Assembly: GCF_036346615.1 (NCBI RefSeq)
Contig: NZ_CP107836.1
Location: 5,518,001 to 5,582,000 of the forward strand
DNA length: 64,000 nt
Direction of reading: 5' to 3'
Source of the DNA: Streptomyces sp. NBC_00523
GTDB lineage: Bacteria > Actinomycetota > Actinomycetes > Streptomycetales > Streptomycetaceae
Shown here: positions 18,801 through 26,317 of the stretch, piece by piece
How positions within the stretch are numbered: the stretch's first letter is position 1
Layout of the letters: the number at the start of each line of letters is the position of its first letter
Position numbers and translations under genes: made by a program
The notes under the pieces: generated by a model
What the model was told of the DNA's origin: nothing
The model's input: only the letters and a program-made list of their open reading frames with translations
The model's database searches: none

Positions 18801-20490
18801 TCTCCTCGTCCAGCTCACCGACCCGGCCGCCGCCCTTCTTGGGGTCGGCTCCGGCGAGGAACACCCCGAAGAGGCCGCGGTCCGGGATGGTCCCGCCCGA
18901 GGTGACGGCGAGGCGCTGCGCACCGGGGCGGCCCGTGACCGTACCGGCGACGCGGTCCCAGACGACGCGGGGCCGCAGCTCCGCGAAGGCGTCGGACGGG
19001 TAGCGGCCCGCGAGCATGTCGAGGACGGCGGTGAACGCCGACTCGGGGAGCGAGGCGAAGGGGGCGGCCCGGCGGACCACCGTGAGCAGGTCGTCCACCT
19101 GCCAGCTGTCCAGCGCGACCATCGCGACGAGCTGCTGGGCCAGCACGTCCAGCGGATTGGACGGGACGCGCAGCGCCTCGATGGAGCCCGTGCGCATCCG
19201 CTCGGTGACCACGGCCGCCTGCACCAGGTCGCCGCGGTACTTCGGGAAGACGACACCGGTGGAAACCGCCCCCACCTGGTGGCCGGCACGGCCGACCCGC
19301 TGGAGGCCGGAGGCGACCGAGGGCGGCGACTCGACCTGGATCACGAGGTCGACCGCGCCCATGTCGATGCCCAGCTCCAGGCTGGAGGTGGCGACCACCG
19401 CGGGCAGCCTTCCCGCCTTCAGGTCCTCCTCGACCTGGGCGCGCTGCTCCTTGGAGACCGATCCGTGGTGGGCCCGGGCGAGCAGGGCGGGGGCGCCCTT
19501 GGCCGCGCCGGACTCCGCCATGATCTCGGCGGGGGAGTGGGCCTCCGGCATGGTCTCGCCGGTGGCTCTCTCGTACGCGATCTCGTTGAGCCGGTTGCAC
19601 AGGCGTTCCGCGAGGCGGCGGGAGTTGGCGAAGACGATCGTGGAGCGGTGCGCCTGGACGAGATCGGCGATCCGCTCCTCCACATGCGGCCAGATCGACG
19701 GCTTCTCGGCCTCCCCCGAGGTGTCGTCGGTGGCGGGGGAGCCGCCCAGCTCGCCCAGGTCCTCGACGGGCACCACCACCGACAGGTCGAACCGCTTGCT
19801 GGACGGCGGCTGGACGATCTCCACCTTGCGCCGCGGCGAGAGGAACCGCGCCACCTCGTCCACCGGCCGGACGGTGGCCGACAGACCGATGCGCCGGGCC
19901 GGCCGGGGCAGCAGTTCGTCCAGGCGCTCCAGCGACAGGGCGAGATGGGCGCCGCGCTTGGTGCCCGCCACCGCGTGCACCTCGTCCAGGATCACCGTCT
20001 CGATGCCCGACAGGGCCTCGCGGGCCGAGGAGGTCAGCATCAGGAACAGCGACTCGGGCGTCGTGATCAGGATGTCCGGCGGGCGGGTCGCCATCGAGCG
20101 GCGCTCGGCGGCCGGGGTGTCGCCCGACCGGATGCCCACCCTGACCTCGGGCTCCGGCAGCCCCTGGCGCACCGACTCCTGGCGGATGCCGGTCAGCGGT
20201 GAGCGCAGATTGCGCTCCACGTCGACCGCGAGGGCCTTGAGCGGTGACACGTACAGCACGCGGCAGCGCTTCTTCGCCTCCGCCGGCGGGGGGGCGGCCG
20301 CCAGTCGGTCCAGGGCGGCGAGGAAGGCGGCCAGCGTCTTGCCCGAGCCGGTCGGCGCGACGACCAGCACGTCCGATCCCTCGCCGATCGCCCGCCAGGC
20401 GCCCTCCTGCGCGGCGGTCGGCGCGCTGAAGGCCCCCGTGAACCAGCTGCGGGTCGCGGGGGAGAACGAATCGAGTGCGGAGCCGGTCAT
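15817..20490 (-). CDS. lhr: Lhr-type ATP-dependent DNA helicase (long form)
   Basis: A 1557-residue superfamily-2 helicase. Walker A APTGSGKT is at residues 45-52 and a DEVH box near 168; the second RecA lobe with QRVGRAGH is near ~410. A winged helix and the Lhr-core beta-barrel follow, and the C-terminal ~700 residues are the Lhr extension seen in mycobacterial Lhr, which moves 3'-5' and unwinds RNA:DNA hybrids. ATG 20490 begins the typical MTGSALDSFSPATR; the ATG at 20499 has a better-spaced GGGG (6 nt) and cannot be excluded. The nei-like gene follows in the same direction; the divergent AraC gene starts 101 nt away. Confidence 0.93.
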   Translation of the reverse strand: MTGSALDSFSPATRSWFTGAFSAPTAAQEGAWRAIGEGSDVLVVAPTGSGKTLAAFLAALDRLAAAPPPAEAKKRCRVLYVSPLKALAVDVERNLRSPLTGIRQESVRQGLPEPEVRVGIRSGDTPAAERRSMATRPPDILITTPESLFLMLTSSAREALSGIETVILDEVHAVAGTKRGAHLALSLERLDELLPRPARRIGLSATVRPVDEVARFLSPRRKVEIVQPPSSKRFDLSVVVPVEDLGELGGSPATDDTSGEAEKPSIWPHVEERIADLVQAHRSTIVFANSRRLAERLCNRLNEIAYERATGETMPEAHSPAEIMAESGAAKGAPALLARAHHGSVSKEQRAQVEEDLKAGRLPAVVATSSLELGIDMGAVDLVIQVESPPSVASGLQRVGRAGHQVGAVSTGVVFPKYRGDLVQAAVVTERMRTGSIEALRVPSNPLDVLAQQLVAMVALDSWQVDDLLTVVRRAAPFASLPESAFTAVLDMLAGRYPSDAFAELRPRVVWDRVAGTVTGRPGAQRLAVTSGGTIPDRGLFGVFLAGADPKKGGGRVGELDEEMVYESRVGDVFTLGTTSWRIEDITRDRVLVSPAPGVPGRLPFWKGDQLGRPLELGRALGAFLRELGGLSPEDARDRLLSAGLDTWAVDNVLAYLDEQRRACGHVPDDRTILVERFRDELGDWRVVVHSPFGAQVHAPWALALSARLAERYGMDAQVMHADDGIVLRLPDADMMGLDLLDFDPSKDPGQEPGQDASAPLAPANTAFDSDQPPVGAADVAFDKGEIAQIVTDQVGGSALFASRFRECAARALLLPRRSPGKRTPLWQQRQRAAQLLQVASEFGSFPIVLEAVRECLQDVFDVPGLTEVMGDLEARRIRLVEVTTQEPSPFARSLLFGYVAQFLYEGDSPLAERRAAALSLDSRLLAELLGRAELRELLDADVLTELERELQWLADDRRVKDAEGVADLLRVLGPLTDEELAERGADPAWATELESARRAIRVRIAGAAHWAAIEDAGRLRDALGTALPVGVPEAFTEPVKDPLGDLLARYARTHGPFTSTAAAARFGLGTAVTDGALQRLAASGRIVQGEFHPAGIGQEWCDATVLRRLRRRSLAALRHELEPVPPAALAGFLPQWQHLGGNSLRGIDGLARAVEQLQGAPVPASALERLVLPGRVTGYTPALLDELTTTGEVVWAGAGALPGKDGWISLYLADSAPLLLPPPRPLELSALHESVLTALGGGYGLFFRQIADQVRATTHPDCTDPQLADAVWDLAWSGRLTNDTLAPLRSLLGSGRTAGSTAHRARRNVPRGRYGTLTAAARPASRTGPPTVSGRWSLLPALEPEPTHRAHALARTLLDRHGVVTRGAVQAEGVEGGFSAAYRVLSAFEDNGQARRGYVVEGLGAAQFAMDGAVDRLRAVSTARDRTEPGADPRALVLAAADPANAYGAALPWPEPPDGAGHKPGRKAGSLVVLVDGELTLYMERGGKTLLAWPTDPDDPALRAAAGALASAARAGALGTVTVERTNGASSLTSPLGRTLEAAGFLATPRGLRLRA

Positions 20491-20591
20491 GTTCCCCATC
20501 GTGCACCCCGCCACTGACAACGGCCCCGAGAACCGCCCGGCGGGCCGCACGACCGGCAGCCGGACCACCCGCGAGCTGGGAGAATCCCACC

Positions 20592-21455
20592 ATGGCAGCA
20601 GCACAGCAACCGGAGGAATGGGCGCGGCACTGGAGTTACGCGGAGCTGCCCGACCTCGACCTGCTGCGCGCCCGCTACATCCGGCACACCTTCCCGCGCC
20701 ACAGCCACGAGGGCTATGTCGTCGCCACGGTGAGCGACGGCGTCGAGGACATCGGAACGCCCTCGGGGACCCTGCACGCGGGGCCGGGGACCGTCATCAT
20801 GATCAACCCGGAGGTGCCGCACAGCGCCCGCGCGGGTGTCCCCGAAGGCTGGGTGTACGACACGCTCTACCCGTCCGCGCAGGTGATCAACGACATCGCG
20901 GCCGATACGACGCGCATGCGCGGCACCGTCGGCTTCGCCGAGACCGGGGTGGCCGATCCGTACGCGGCCTGGCTGATAGCCGAGGTCCACCGGGCGGCCG
21001 AGGAGGGCAACGCCCTGGCCGCCGACAGTGTGCTGCGGGTCGTCGTCACCCGCCTGCTCACCCGGCACGGCACCGCGTTCCCCGTCGCGGCCCCCCGCGC
21101 CGCCGGCGCCCGCGACGCGGTGCGCGCCCGGGCCCTCCTGGAATCCCGGATGGCCGAACCGCCGACCCTGGAGGCGCTGGCCGCCGAGCTGGGCACGAGC
21201 CCGTTCGCGCTGCTGCGGGCGTTCAAGAAGCAGTACGGCATGCCTCCGCACACCTGGCTCACCGACGCCCGGGTGCGGCGTGCGCGCCGGATGCTCGACG
21301 CGGGCACGGCCCCCTCGGTCGCGGCGGCGGAAGTCGGCTTCACCGACCAGCCGCACCTCAACCGTCATTTCACCCGGATCGTGGGAGTGCCTCCTGGCGC
21401 CTACCAGCGCGAACGCGCAAGAACGTACAAGACCGGTCGGGAACGGCCCCGGTAG
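20592..21455 (+). CDS. AraC-family transcriptional regulator
   Basis: A 287-residue regulator with an N-terminal cupin ligand pocket (residues ~15-110; RHTFPRHSHEGYVVATV and PGTVIMINPEVPHSA) and two C-terminal helix-turn-helix units (~185-280; LAAELGTSPFALLRAFKKQY and AAAEVGFTDQPHLNRHF). Its stop codon lies inside the presumed -10 hexamer of the next gene, azlC, so it is most likely the local regulator of the azlCD pair. ATG 20592 begins the conserved region. It is divergent from lhr. Confidence 0.9.
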   Translation: MAAAQQPEEWARHWSYAELPDLDLLRARYIRHTFPRHSHEGYVVATVSDGVEDIGTPSGTLHAGPGTVIMINPEVPHSARAGVPEGWVYDTLYPSAQVINDIAADTTRMRGTVGFAETGVADPYAAWLIAEVHRAAEEGNALAADSVLRVVVTRLLTRHGTAFPVAAPRAAGARDAVRARALLESRMAEPPTLEALAAELGTSPFALLRAFKKQYGMPPHTWLTDARVRRARRMLDAGTAPSVAAAEVGFTDQPHLNRHFTRIVGVPPGAYQRERARTYKTGRERPR

Positions 21456-21465
21456 CGTGCTCGAC

Positions 21466-22302
21466 GTGGCAAAACAGACAGCACCCCTCTGCACCACCGC
21501 CGACCCGGCCGGCGGCAGCACACTCGACGCCGGAACCAAGCCGGACTCGGCCGTCGTACGCGACGCGCTCGGCGTCGGCATAGCCGTCGGCCTCTCCGGC
21601 TTCGCCTTCGGCGTCACCTCGGCGGGCTCCGGACTGAGCCTGCTCCAGACGTGCGCGCTCAGCCTGCTCGTGTTCACCGGCGCCTCCCAGTTCGCCCTGG
21701 TCGGCGCGCTCGCCGCCGGCGGCAACCCGTACACCGCGGCCGCCGGGGCCTTCTTCCTCGGCGTACGCAACGCCTTCTACGGCCTGCGGCTCTCCCAGCT
21801 CCTCGCCCTGCCGCGCGCCCTGCGTCCGCTCGCCGCCCAGTGGGTCATCGACGAGACGACCGCCGTGACGCTGCCCCAGCCCACCCGGCGGGCCGCGCGG
21901 ATCGGCTTCACCGTCACCGGGTTCACCCTCTACGTGCTGTGGAACCTGACCACCCTGGTGGGCGCCATGGGCGCCGAGGCGCTCGGCGACACCGACGCCT
22001 GGGGGCTCGACGCGGCCGGCCCGGCCGTCTTCCTCGCTCTGCTCGCCCCGATGCTGAAGTCCACGACGGAGCGCGTGACGGCGGCGCTCGCCGTCCTGCT
22101 CGCCCTCGGCCTCCTGCCGGTGCTGCCGGCCGGGGTGCCCGTGCTGCTGTCCGCGCTGGCCGCGCCCGTGGTCCTGTTTCTGATGGGGCGGGCCAAGGGT
22201 GACGGCCCGGGCGGGACCGAGGATGTCGGTGCGACCGGTGCGACCGGTGCGACCGGTGCGACCGGTGCGACCGGTGCGACCCGGGCGGAGGGCGGCCGAT
22301 GA
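21466..22302 (+). CDS. azlC: AzlC-family branched-chain amino acid exporter subunit
   Basis: A 278-residue AzlC protein, the large membrane subunit of AzlCD/BrnFE-type amino-acid exporters (Leu, Ile, Val, Met and analogues). About seven hydrophobic segments span residues ~30-240; LVFTGASQFALVG and FFLGVRNAFYGLRL are family motifs. GTG 21466 sits 7 nt after TAGCGT (21453-21458), favouring a leaderless start; GTG 21457 is the alternative. The C-terminal tail contains six Gly-Ala-Thr repeats encoded by a perfect 9-bp tandem array. It overlaps azlD by 4 nt (ATGA). Confidence 0.88.
   Translation: MAKQTAPLCTTADPAGGSTLDAGTKPDSAVVRDALGVGIAVGLSGFAFGVTSAGSGLSLLQTCALSLLVFTGASQFALVGALAAGGNPYTAAAGAFFLGVRNAFYGLRLSQLLALPRALRPLAAQWVIDETTAVTLPQPTRRAARIGFTVTGFTLYVLWNLTTLVGAMGAEALGDTDAWGLDAAGPAVFLALLAPMLKSTTERVTAALAVLLALGLLPVLPAGVPVLLSALAAPVVLFLMGRAKGDGPGGTEDVGATGATGATGATGATGATRAEGGR
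22228..22281 (+). repeat. six perfect 9-bp tandem repeats at the 3' end of azlC
   Basis: The unit GGTGCGACC is repeated six times without error and encodes (Gly-Ala-Thr)6 in the cytosolic tail of AzlC, about 20 nt before the azlD start. The period is a multiple of three, so slippage would change tail length without a frameshift. Confidence 0.95.
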
Positions 22303-22604
22303 ACGTCTGGATCGCCATCGCGCTGACCTTCGTCGGCTGCTACCTGGCCAAACTTCTCGGCCTCCTGGTGCCCGCCGGCGCACTGGAACGGCCGCTGGTG
22401 CAACGCCTGGCCGCCCTGCTCCCGGTGGCCCTGCTGGCCGCGCTCACCGCTCAGCAGACCTTCGGCGACGGACAGCACCTGGCCCTGGACGCTAGGGGCG
22501 CGGGCCTCGCGGCCGCGGCGCTCGCTCTCGTCCTGCGTGCCCCGTTCCTGGTGGTCGTGGGTGCGGCCGTGGCCGTCACCGCGGGGGTGCGTGCGCTGGG
22601 CTAG
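22299..22604 (+). CDS. azlD: AzlD-family branched-chain amino acid transport subunit
   Basis: A 101-residue protein with four hydrophobic stretches (MNVWIAIALTFVGCYLAKL, LLPVALLAALTAQQTF, AAAALALVLRAPFLVVVG and a short last one), the layout of AzlD/BrnE, the small subunit required by AzlC-type exporters. Its ATG overlaps the azlC stop, so the two subunits are translationally coupled. A perfect inverted repeat at 22626-22659 closes the unit. Confidence 0.85.
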   Translation: MNVWIAIALTFVGCYLAKLLGLLVPAGALERPLVQRLAALLPVALLAALTAQQTFGDGQHLALDARGAGLAAAALALVLRAPFLVVVGAAVAVTAGVRALG

Positions 22605-22625
22605 GTGCTGTCGGGCCCCGGAAAC

Positions 22626-22659
22626 GTAAGGGGCAGGCCGCCTGGAGCGTGCCCCTTAC
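22626..22659. terminator. bidirectional hairpin between azlD and convergent gene
   Basis: GTAAGGGGCA-14 nt-TGCCCCTTAC, a perfect 10-bp stem 21 nt after azlD and 22 nt after the end of the opposite-strand gene. Confidence 0.65.
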
Positions 22660-22681
22660 CGGTGGCCCTTGCCCAGCCCTC

Positions 22682-23596
22682 CTAGAACAGGACGCGGCCG
22701 TGCGCCCGCAGCGTTTCCAGCGCCCTGAGGGTCACCAGGGGGCGCCCTTCCAGCGCCGTCCCGGGGGCCCACTGCCGCCAGGTGACCGGCCAGCCCCCGT
22801 CCTCCTCCTGTGCGGCGGCGAGATGGTCGAGCGAGCGCTCCATCTCGGTGTCGGAGAACCACCGCCGGGCGAGCGACGCGGGTGTACGGGCGTAGTCGTA
22901 CGGGAAGTGCTGCTCGCCCGGTGCGTATCCGGGTGCCACCGGGTACTCCGCGCGCCGGTCCGGATCGAGCACGGCGAGCCGCTGGTCGCGTACCAGCCGC
23001 CCCAGCCGTTCGGCGGCGACCTCCGCCCGGCGCCGGTCCGGAACCCCGTCGAGGAAGGCGACCGCCGCCTCGATCTCGTACGGATGTGACACCTCCAGGG
23101 CGTCCACGGCCGACCAGCAGAAGTCCGTCGCCCGGAAGAGCCAGGCGTGCCACACCTCATTGCGGTGCAGCAGCCCGACGACGGGCCCGGTGGCCAGCAG
23201 CTCGGCCGGCGGGTCGTCCACGATCGGGATGAAGGGGGCCGCCGGATAGTCCCGCTGGGAGGGCAGCAGCGCGGGCAGGGCGCCCTCCTTGGTGGACACC
23301 TCGGTCAGATACCGGCAGATCCGTTCCACCCGCAGACCGCCGCACCGGCCGATGGAGTCGAGGACGCTGAGCGCGTGGGCGGTGTGCAGGGGCTGACTGA
23401 CGGGGCCCCGGAGATCGGGTTCGAGCGCGTGGCCGTAACCGCCGTCCTCGTTGGCATACGCGGTGAGAGCCGTCTCCACCGCGTCCGCGCCTCCCTCCAG
23501 ATACTGATGGGCGAACCGCCGCTGTTCGAGGACACGGGCCGTGAGCCAGATGAACCGCTCGGCACGGTCGAGGGGATTTGTTCCAGTTGCAGCCAT
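22682..23596 (-). CDS. unknown protein with prenyltransferase/terpene-cyclase-like repeats
   Basis: A 304-residue soluble protein. Two segments resemble the QW-type repeats of the alpha/alpha-barrel squalene-cyclase and prenyltransferase fold: YANEDGGYGHALEPDLRG (~46-63) and AAAQEEDGGWPVTWRQWAPG (~257-276). No DxDD catalytic motif is visible, so an enzyme function is not supported. The ATG lies 6 nt downstream of TACGGT on its strand, suggesting leaderless transcription. It is divergent from the DUF3046 gene. Confidence 0.75.
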   Translation of the reverse strand: MAATGTNPLDRAERFIWLTARVLEQRRFAHQYLEGGADAVETALTAYANEDGGYGHALEPDLRGPVSQPLHTAHALSVLDSIGRCGGLRVERICRYLTEVSTKEGALPALLPSQRDYPAAPFIPIVDDPPAELLATGPVVGLLHRNEVWHAWLFRATDFCWSAVDALEVSHPYEIEAAVAFLDGVPDRRRAEVAAERLGRLVRDQRLAVLDPDRRAEYPVAPGYAPGEQHFPYDYARTPASLARRWFSDTEMERSLDHLAAAQEEDGGWPVTWRQWAPGTALEGRPLVTLRALETLRAHGRVLF

Positions 23597-23675
23597 GGAC
23601 CGACCGTAGGGCTTCGGGCCCCCGAGCAGGGCCGATGCGGACCGGCTGCACTCTCAGGAGCGGGATACTGAAGGC

Positions 23676-23870
23676 ATGCGGTTGACGATTTTCTGGGAAC
23701 GGATGGCGGACCACTTCGGCGCGGGCTATGCGGACTCCTTCGCGCGCGACCATGTGATGGCCGAGCTGGGCGGACGCACGGTCCACGAGGCGCTGGCGGC
23801 CGGCTGGGAGGCGAAGGACGTCTGGCGCGGGGTCTGCGCCGCGATGGACATCCCCGCCGACAGGCGCTGA
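23676..23870 (+). CDS. DUF3046 family protein
   Basis: A 64-residue protein matching DUF3046 in full: starts MRLTIFWERMADHFGAGYAD and contains VMAELGGRTVHEALAAG, ending just after VWRAVC-like VWRGVC. The family is a small actinobacterial protein commonly encoded just upstream of recA, as here; its function is unknown. GATACT lies 6 nt before the ATG and GAAGG overlaps that gap, so either a leaderless start or a very close ribosome site is possible. Confidence 0.85.
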   Translation: MRLTIFWERMADHFGAGYADSFARDHVMAELGGRTVHEALAAGWEAKDVWRGVCAAMDIPADRR

Positions 23871-23941
23871 CGCCGGGGCGCGGGAAGGCCGCCTTCCGGG
23901 GTGCGCGAGGGAGTGTCACCCACATAGGCGAGACTTGCTCC

Positions 23942-25252
23942 GTGGCCCCCACAGACGAGACCGCTCAGATCCAGCCGCCGCGCACGCCGCCCGTACCACC
24001 GGCCGCGCCCCCGGCCCCGCCGTCCGGCGCCGGGCCCGCCCGCATGCCCGCCTGGCTGCCGCGTGCCATGGTCCTCGCCCTCGCGCTCTACGCCTGCTTC
24101 CGGCTCGGCAGCTGGGCGTTCGACCAGCTCATCGGCCTGCTGATCAATGTGCTGATCGCCTTCTTCCTGGCGCTCGCCATCGAACCCGCCGTGGGCCGGA
24201 TGTCCGCCCGGGGCATGCGCCGGGGCCTCGCCACGTTCCTGGTCTTCCTCGGCGTGATGATCGCGGGGGCCGGTTTCGTCTTCCTGCTCGGCTCGATGCT
24301 CGCGGGTCAGATCGTGGACATGGTGGAGGACTTCCCGAAGTACCTCGACTCGGTGATCAACTGGGTCAACCAGACCTTCCACACGGAGCTGTCCCGCGTC
24401 GAGGTCCAGGACAGCCTGCTGCACTCCGACTGGCTGCAGAAGTACGTCCAGAACAGCGCGACCGGTGTGCTCGACGTCTCGGCGACCGTCCTCGGCGGCC
24501 TCTTCCGCCTGCTGACGATCTTCCTGTTCTCCTTCTACTTCGCGGCGGACGGCCCTCGGCTGCGCCGCGGGCTGTGCTCCGTGCTGCCCCCCGCCCGCCA
24601 GGCCGAGGTGCTGCGGGCCTGGGAGATCGCCGTCGACAAGACCGGCGGCTATCTCTACTCGCGCGGTCTGATGGCGCTCATCTCCGGCATCGCGCACTAC
24701 ATCCTGCTGGCCGCCCTCGGCGTGCCGTACGCTCCCGCGCTCGCGGTCTGGGTCGGGCTCGTCTCGCAGTTCATCCCCACGATCGGCACCTACCTCGCGG
24801 GCGCCCTGCCGATGCTGATCGCCTTCACCGTCGACCCCTGGTACGCGCTCTGGGTCCTCGGCTTCGTCGTGGTGTACCAGCAGTTCGAGAACTACATGCT
24901 CCAGCCCAAGCTCACCGCGAAGACGGTGGACATCCACCCCGCCGTGGCGTTCGGCTCGGTCATCGCGGGCACGGCGCTCATGGGCGCCGTCGGCGCGCTG
25001 ATCGCCATCCCGGCCGTGGCGACGCTCCAGGCGTTCCTCGGCGCGTACGTGAAGCGCTACGACGTCACGGACGACCCGCGCGTCCACGGCAGCCGCCCCG
25101 GCGTGCGGGGGGAGCCCCTGTGGACCCGCCTGAGACGCATGCGCTCCGCGCTCGCGGGCGAGGACGACCGGGAGCCGGACGGGCAGCCGGCCGGCGACGA
25201 GCCGGAGGAGCCGCGCCGACCGGAGGGACCTTCCGGGCCGAGCGGCATCTGA
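23942..25252 (+). CDS. AI-2E/PerM-family permease
   Basis: A 436-residue membrane protein of the AI-2 exporter (PerM) superfamily. Pairs of helices occur at residues ~38-90 and ~98-125, an extracellular amphipathic stretch follows (~130-180), then a second cluster of helices ~180-345 including QFIPTIGTYLAGALPMLIA and the family motif QQFENYMLQPKL near residue 318. N- and C-terminal tails are Pro/Glu-rich. The substrate cannot be told; some relatives are Na+/H+ or signal exporters. Start GTG 23942. Confidence 0.85.
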   Translation: MAPTDETAQIQPPRTPPVPPAAPPAPPSGAGPARMPAWLPRAMVLALALYACFRLGSWAFDQLIGLLINVLIAFFLALAIEPAVGRMSARGMRRGLATFLVFLGVMIAGAGFVFLLGSMLAGQIVDMVEDFPKYLDSVINWVNQTFHTELSRVEVQDSLLHSDWLQKYVQNSATGVLDVSATVLGGLFRLLTIFLFSFYFAADGPRLRRGLCSVLPPARQAEVLRAWEIAVDKTGGYLYSRGLMALISGIAHYILLAALGVPYAPALAVWVGLVSQFIPTIGTYLAGALPMLIAFTVDPWYALWVLGFVVVYQQFENYMLQPKLTAKTVDIHPAVAFGSVIAGTALMGAVGALIAIPAVATLQAFLGAYVKRYDVTDDPRVHGSRPGVRGEPLWTRLRRMRSALAGEDDREPDGQPAGDEPEEPRRPEGPSGPSGI

Positions 25253-25346
25253 AGCGCGCTTCCCGCCTTCCCGCCGGAGCGGGCAGGGCGGGCAGGGCCG
25301 GCCCGTAGGCTGAGGCGCGGGATGTCGTGCCGACCCTGGGGGGAAC

Positions 25347-26105
25347 ATGGAGTGGCTGTCCCTGGCATCGGCGGCCGTGGCCGTCTGCGGTGCGGCGGCG
25401 GCCGCGCTCTTCAGTTACTGGCAGCAGCGCCGCCTGCGGTCCCGGGAACAGCGTGACTACATGGAGCGGTACGGGGCCTCCCTGGCCTGGGCCGCGTTCG
25501 ACCTGCAGAGCAGGCTGTTCAACATCCTGCACGGCCACGACATCGATCAGGACCCCGCGCGCGGCAACGGATTCCTGACGAGCTTCCTCACTCGGGGCAC
25601 CCCTCGCGAGGCGGACTTCGTCCGGCGCAGCACGGTCTTCGTGCTGGCCGAGTACCTGGGCTGGGTGGAGATCCTGCGCCGCGACATCCAGTTCCTCGAC
25701 CTGGGCAGGAGCCGCGTCAACGCGCAGGTCATGAAGCAGATCTCGCGGATCGGTAGCAGCCTGGCCCGGATCGACACGGTGAGCAACGAGCTCCGGCTGT
25801 TCGGCGCCCAGCAGCGGGCCATCGGCGAGCTCATGGTCCATCCCGACGGCGAGCCGGGCCGGCGCCGCTGCCTGGGATACGCCGAGTTCTGCTCGAAGCT
25901 GGAACAGGACCAGGAGTTCGCCGCGTGGTTCTCCGATCCGCTGGCGGACGTGGACAGACTCGCCGCCGACACGGCACAGGCGGTCGGCCGCCTCAAGGAC
26001 CTCCAGGTCCAGCTGATCGCGCTGATCGATCTGCTGGACCCCCGGCGGGAACGGTTTCCCCAGTTCAGGCTTGCCTACAGCCCCCGCGGCCGCCCCCGGA
26101 GCTGA
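25347..26105 (+). CDS. membrane-anchored protein of unknown function
   Basis: A 252-residue unknown. A single N-terminal membrane helix (residues ~3-24, WLSLASAAVAVCGAAAAALF) is followed by a basic stop-transfer RRLRSREQR and a mainly helical cytosolic domain rich in charged residues; residues ~180-240 look coiled-coil-like. The topology resembles the DUF4760-like group (short anchor plus helical domain), but I cannot assign a family. GGGGGAAC immediately precedes ATG 25347. It lies between the AI-2E permease and recA with no apparent functional link. Confidence 0.7.
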   Translation: MEWLSLASAAVAVCGAAAAALFSYWQQRRLRSREQRDYMERYGASLAWAAFDLQSRLFNILHGHDIDQDPARGNGFLTSFLTRGTPREADFVRRSTVFVLAEYLGWVEILRRDIQFLDLGRSRVNAQVMKQISRIGSSLARIDTVSNELRLFGAQQRAIGELMVHPDGEPGRRRCLGYAEFCSKLEQDQEFAAWFSDPLADVDRLAADTAQAVGRLKDLQVQLIALIDLLDPRRERFPQFRLAYSPRGRPRS

Positions 26106-26151
26106 CCGGACCGGCCCTCCGGCCCCGTCCGGGAGGGGCGGCGTGGTGCGC

Positions 26152-26181
26152 TTGACACTAAAATCGAACATCCATTCTCAT
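26152..26181 (+). promoter_or_regulatory. recA SOS promoter with LexA (Cheo-type) box
   Basis: TTGACA (26152-26157), an 18-nt spacer and TCTCAT (26176-26181) form a sigma-70-type promoter. CGAAC-ATCC-ATTCT (26165-26178) inside it resembles the gram-positive LexA/Cheo box CGAAC-N4-GTTYG with a degenerate right half. A GAACATCCATTC element is, as I recall, the reported SOS box of Streptomyces recA. lexA itself ends at the right edge of this window. Confidence 0.8.
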
Positions 26182-26317
26182 GGGATTCCGGCCGGGTTTT
26201 CCCGGGCCCGACCGTGGAGTTGTCCACAGGCCGGGAGGACGTCGAGGCCCATTGTCAGTGGCAGGGGTTAGCGTCTTTGACGTGAAGCGATCGACTCAAG
26301 CAAATCGGGTGGAACCC

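Noticed and set aside
22228..22281. Short perfect repeats considered as a CRISPR array
   Set aside because: Units are contiguous with no spacers, in frame within azlC; a coding minisatellite.
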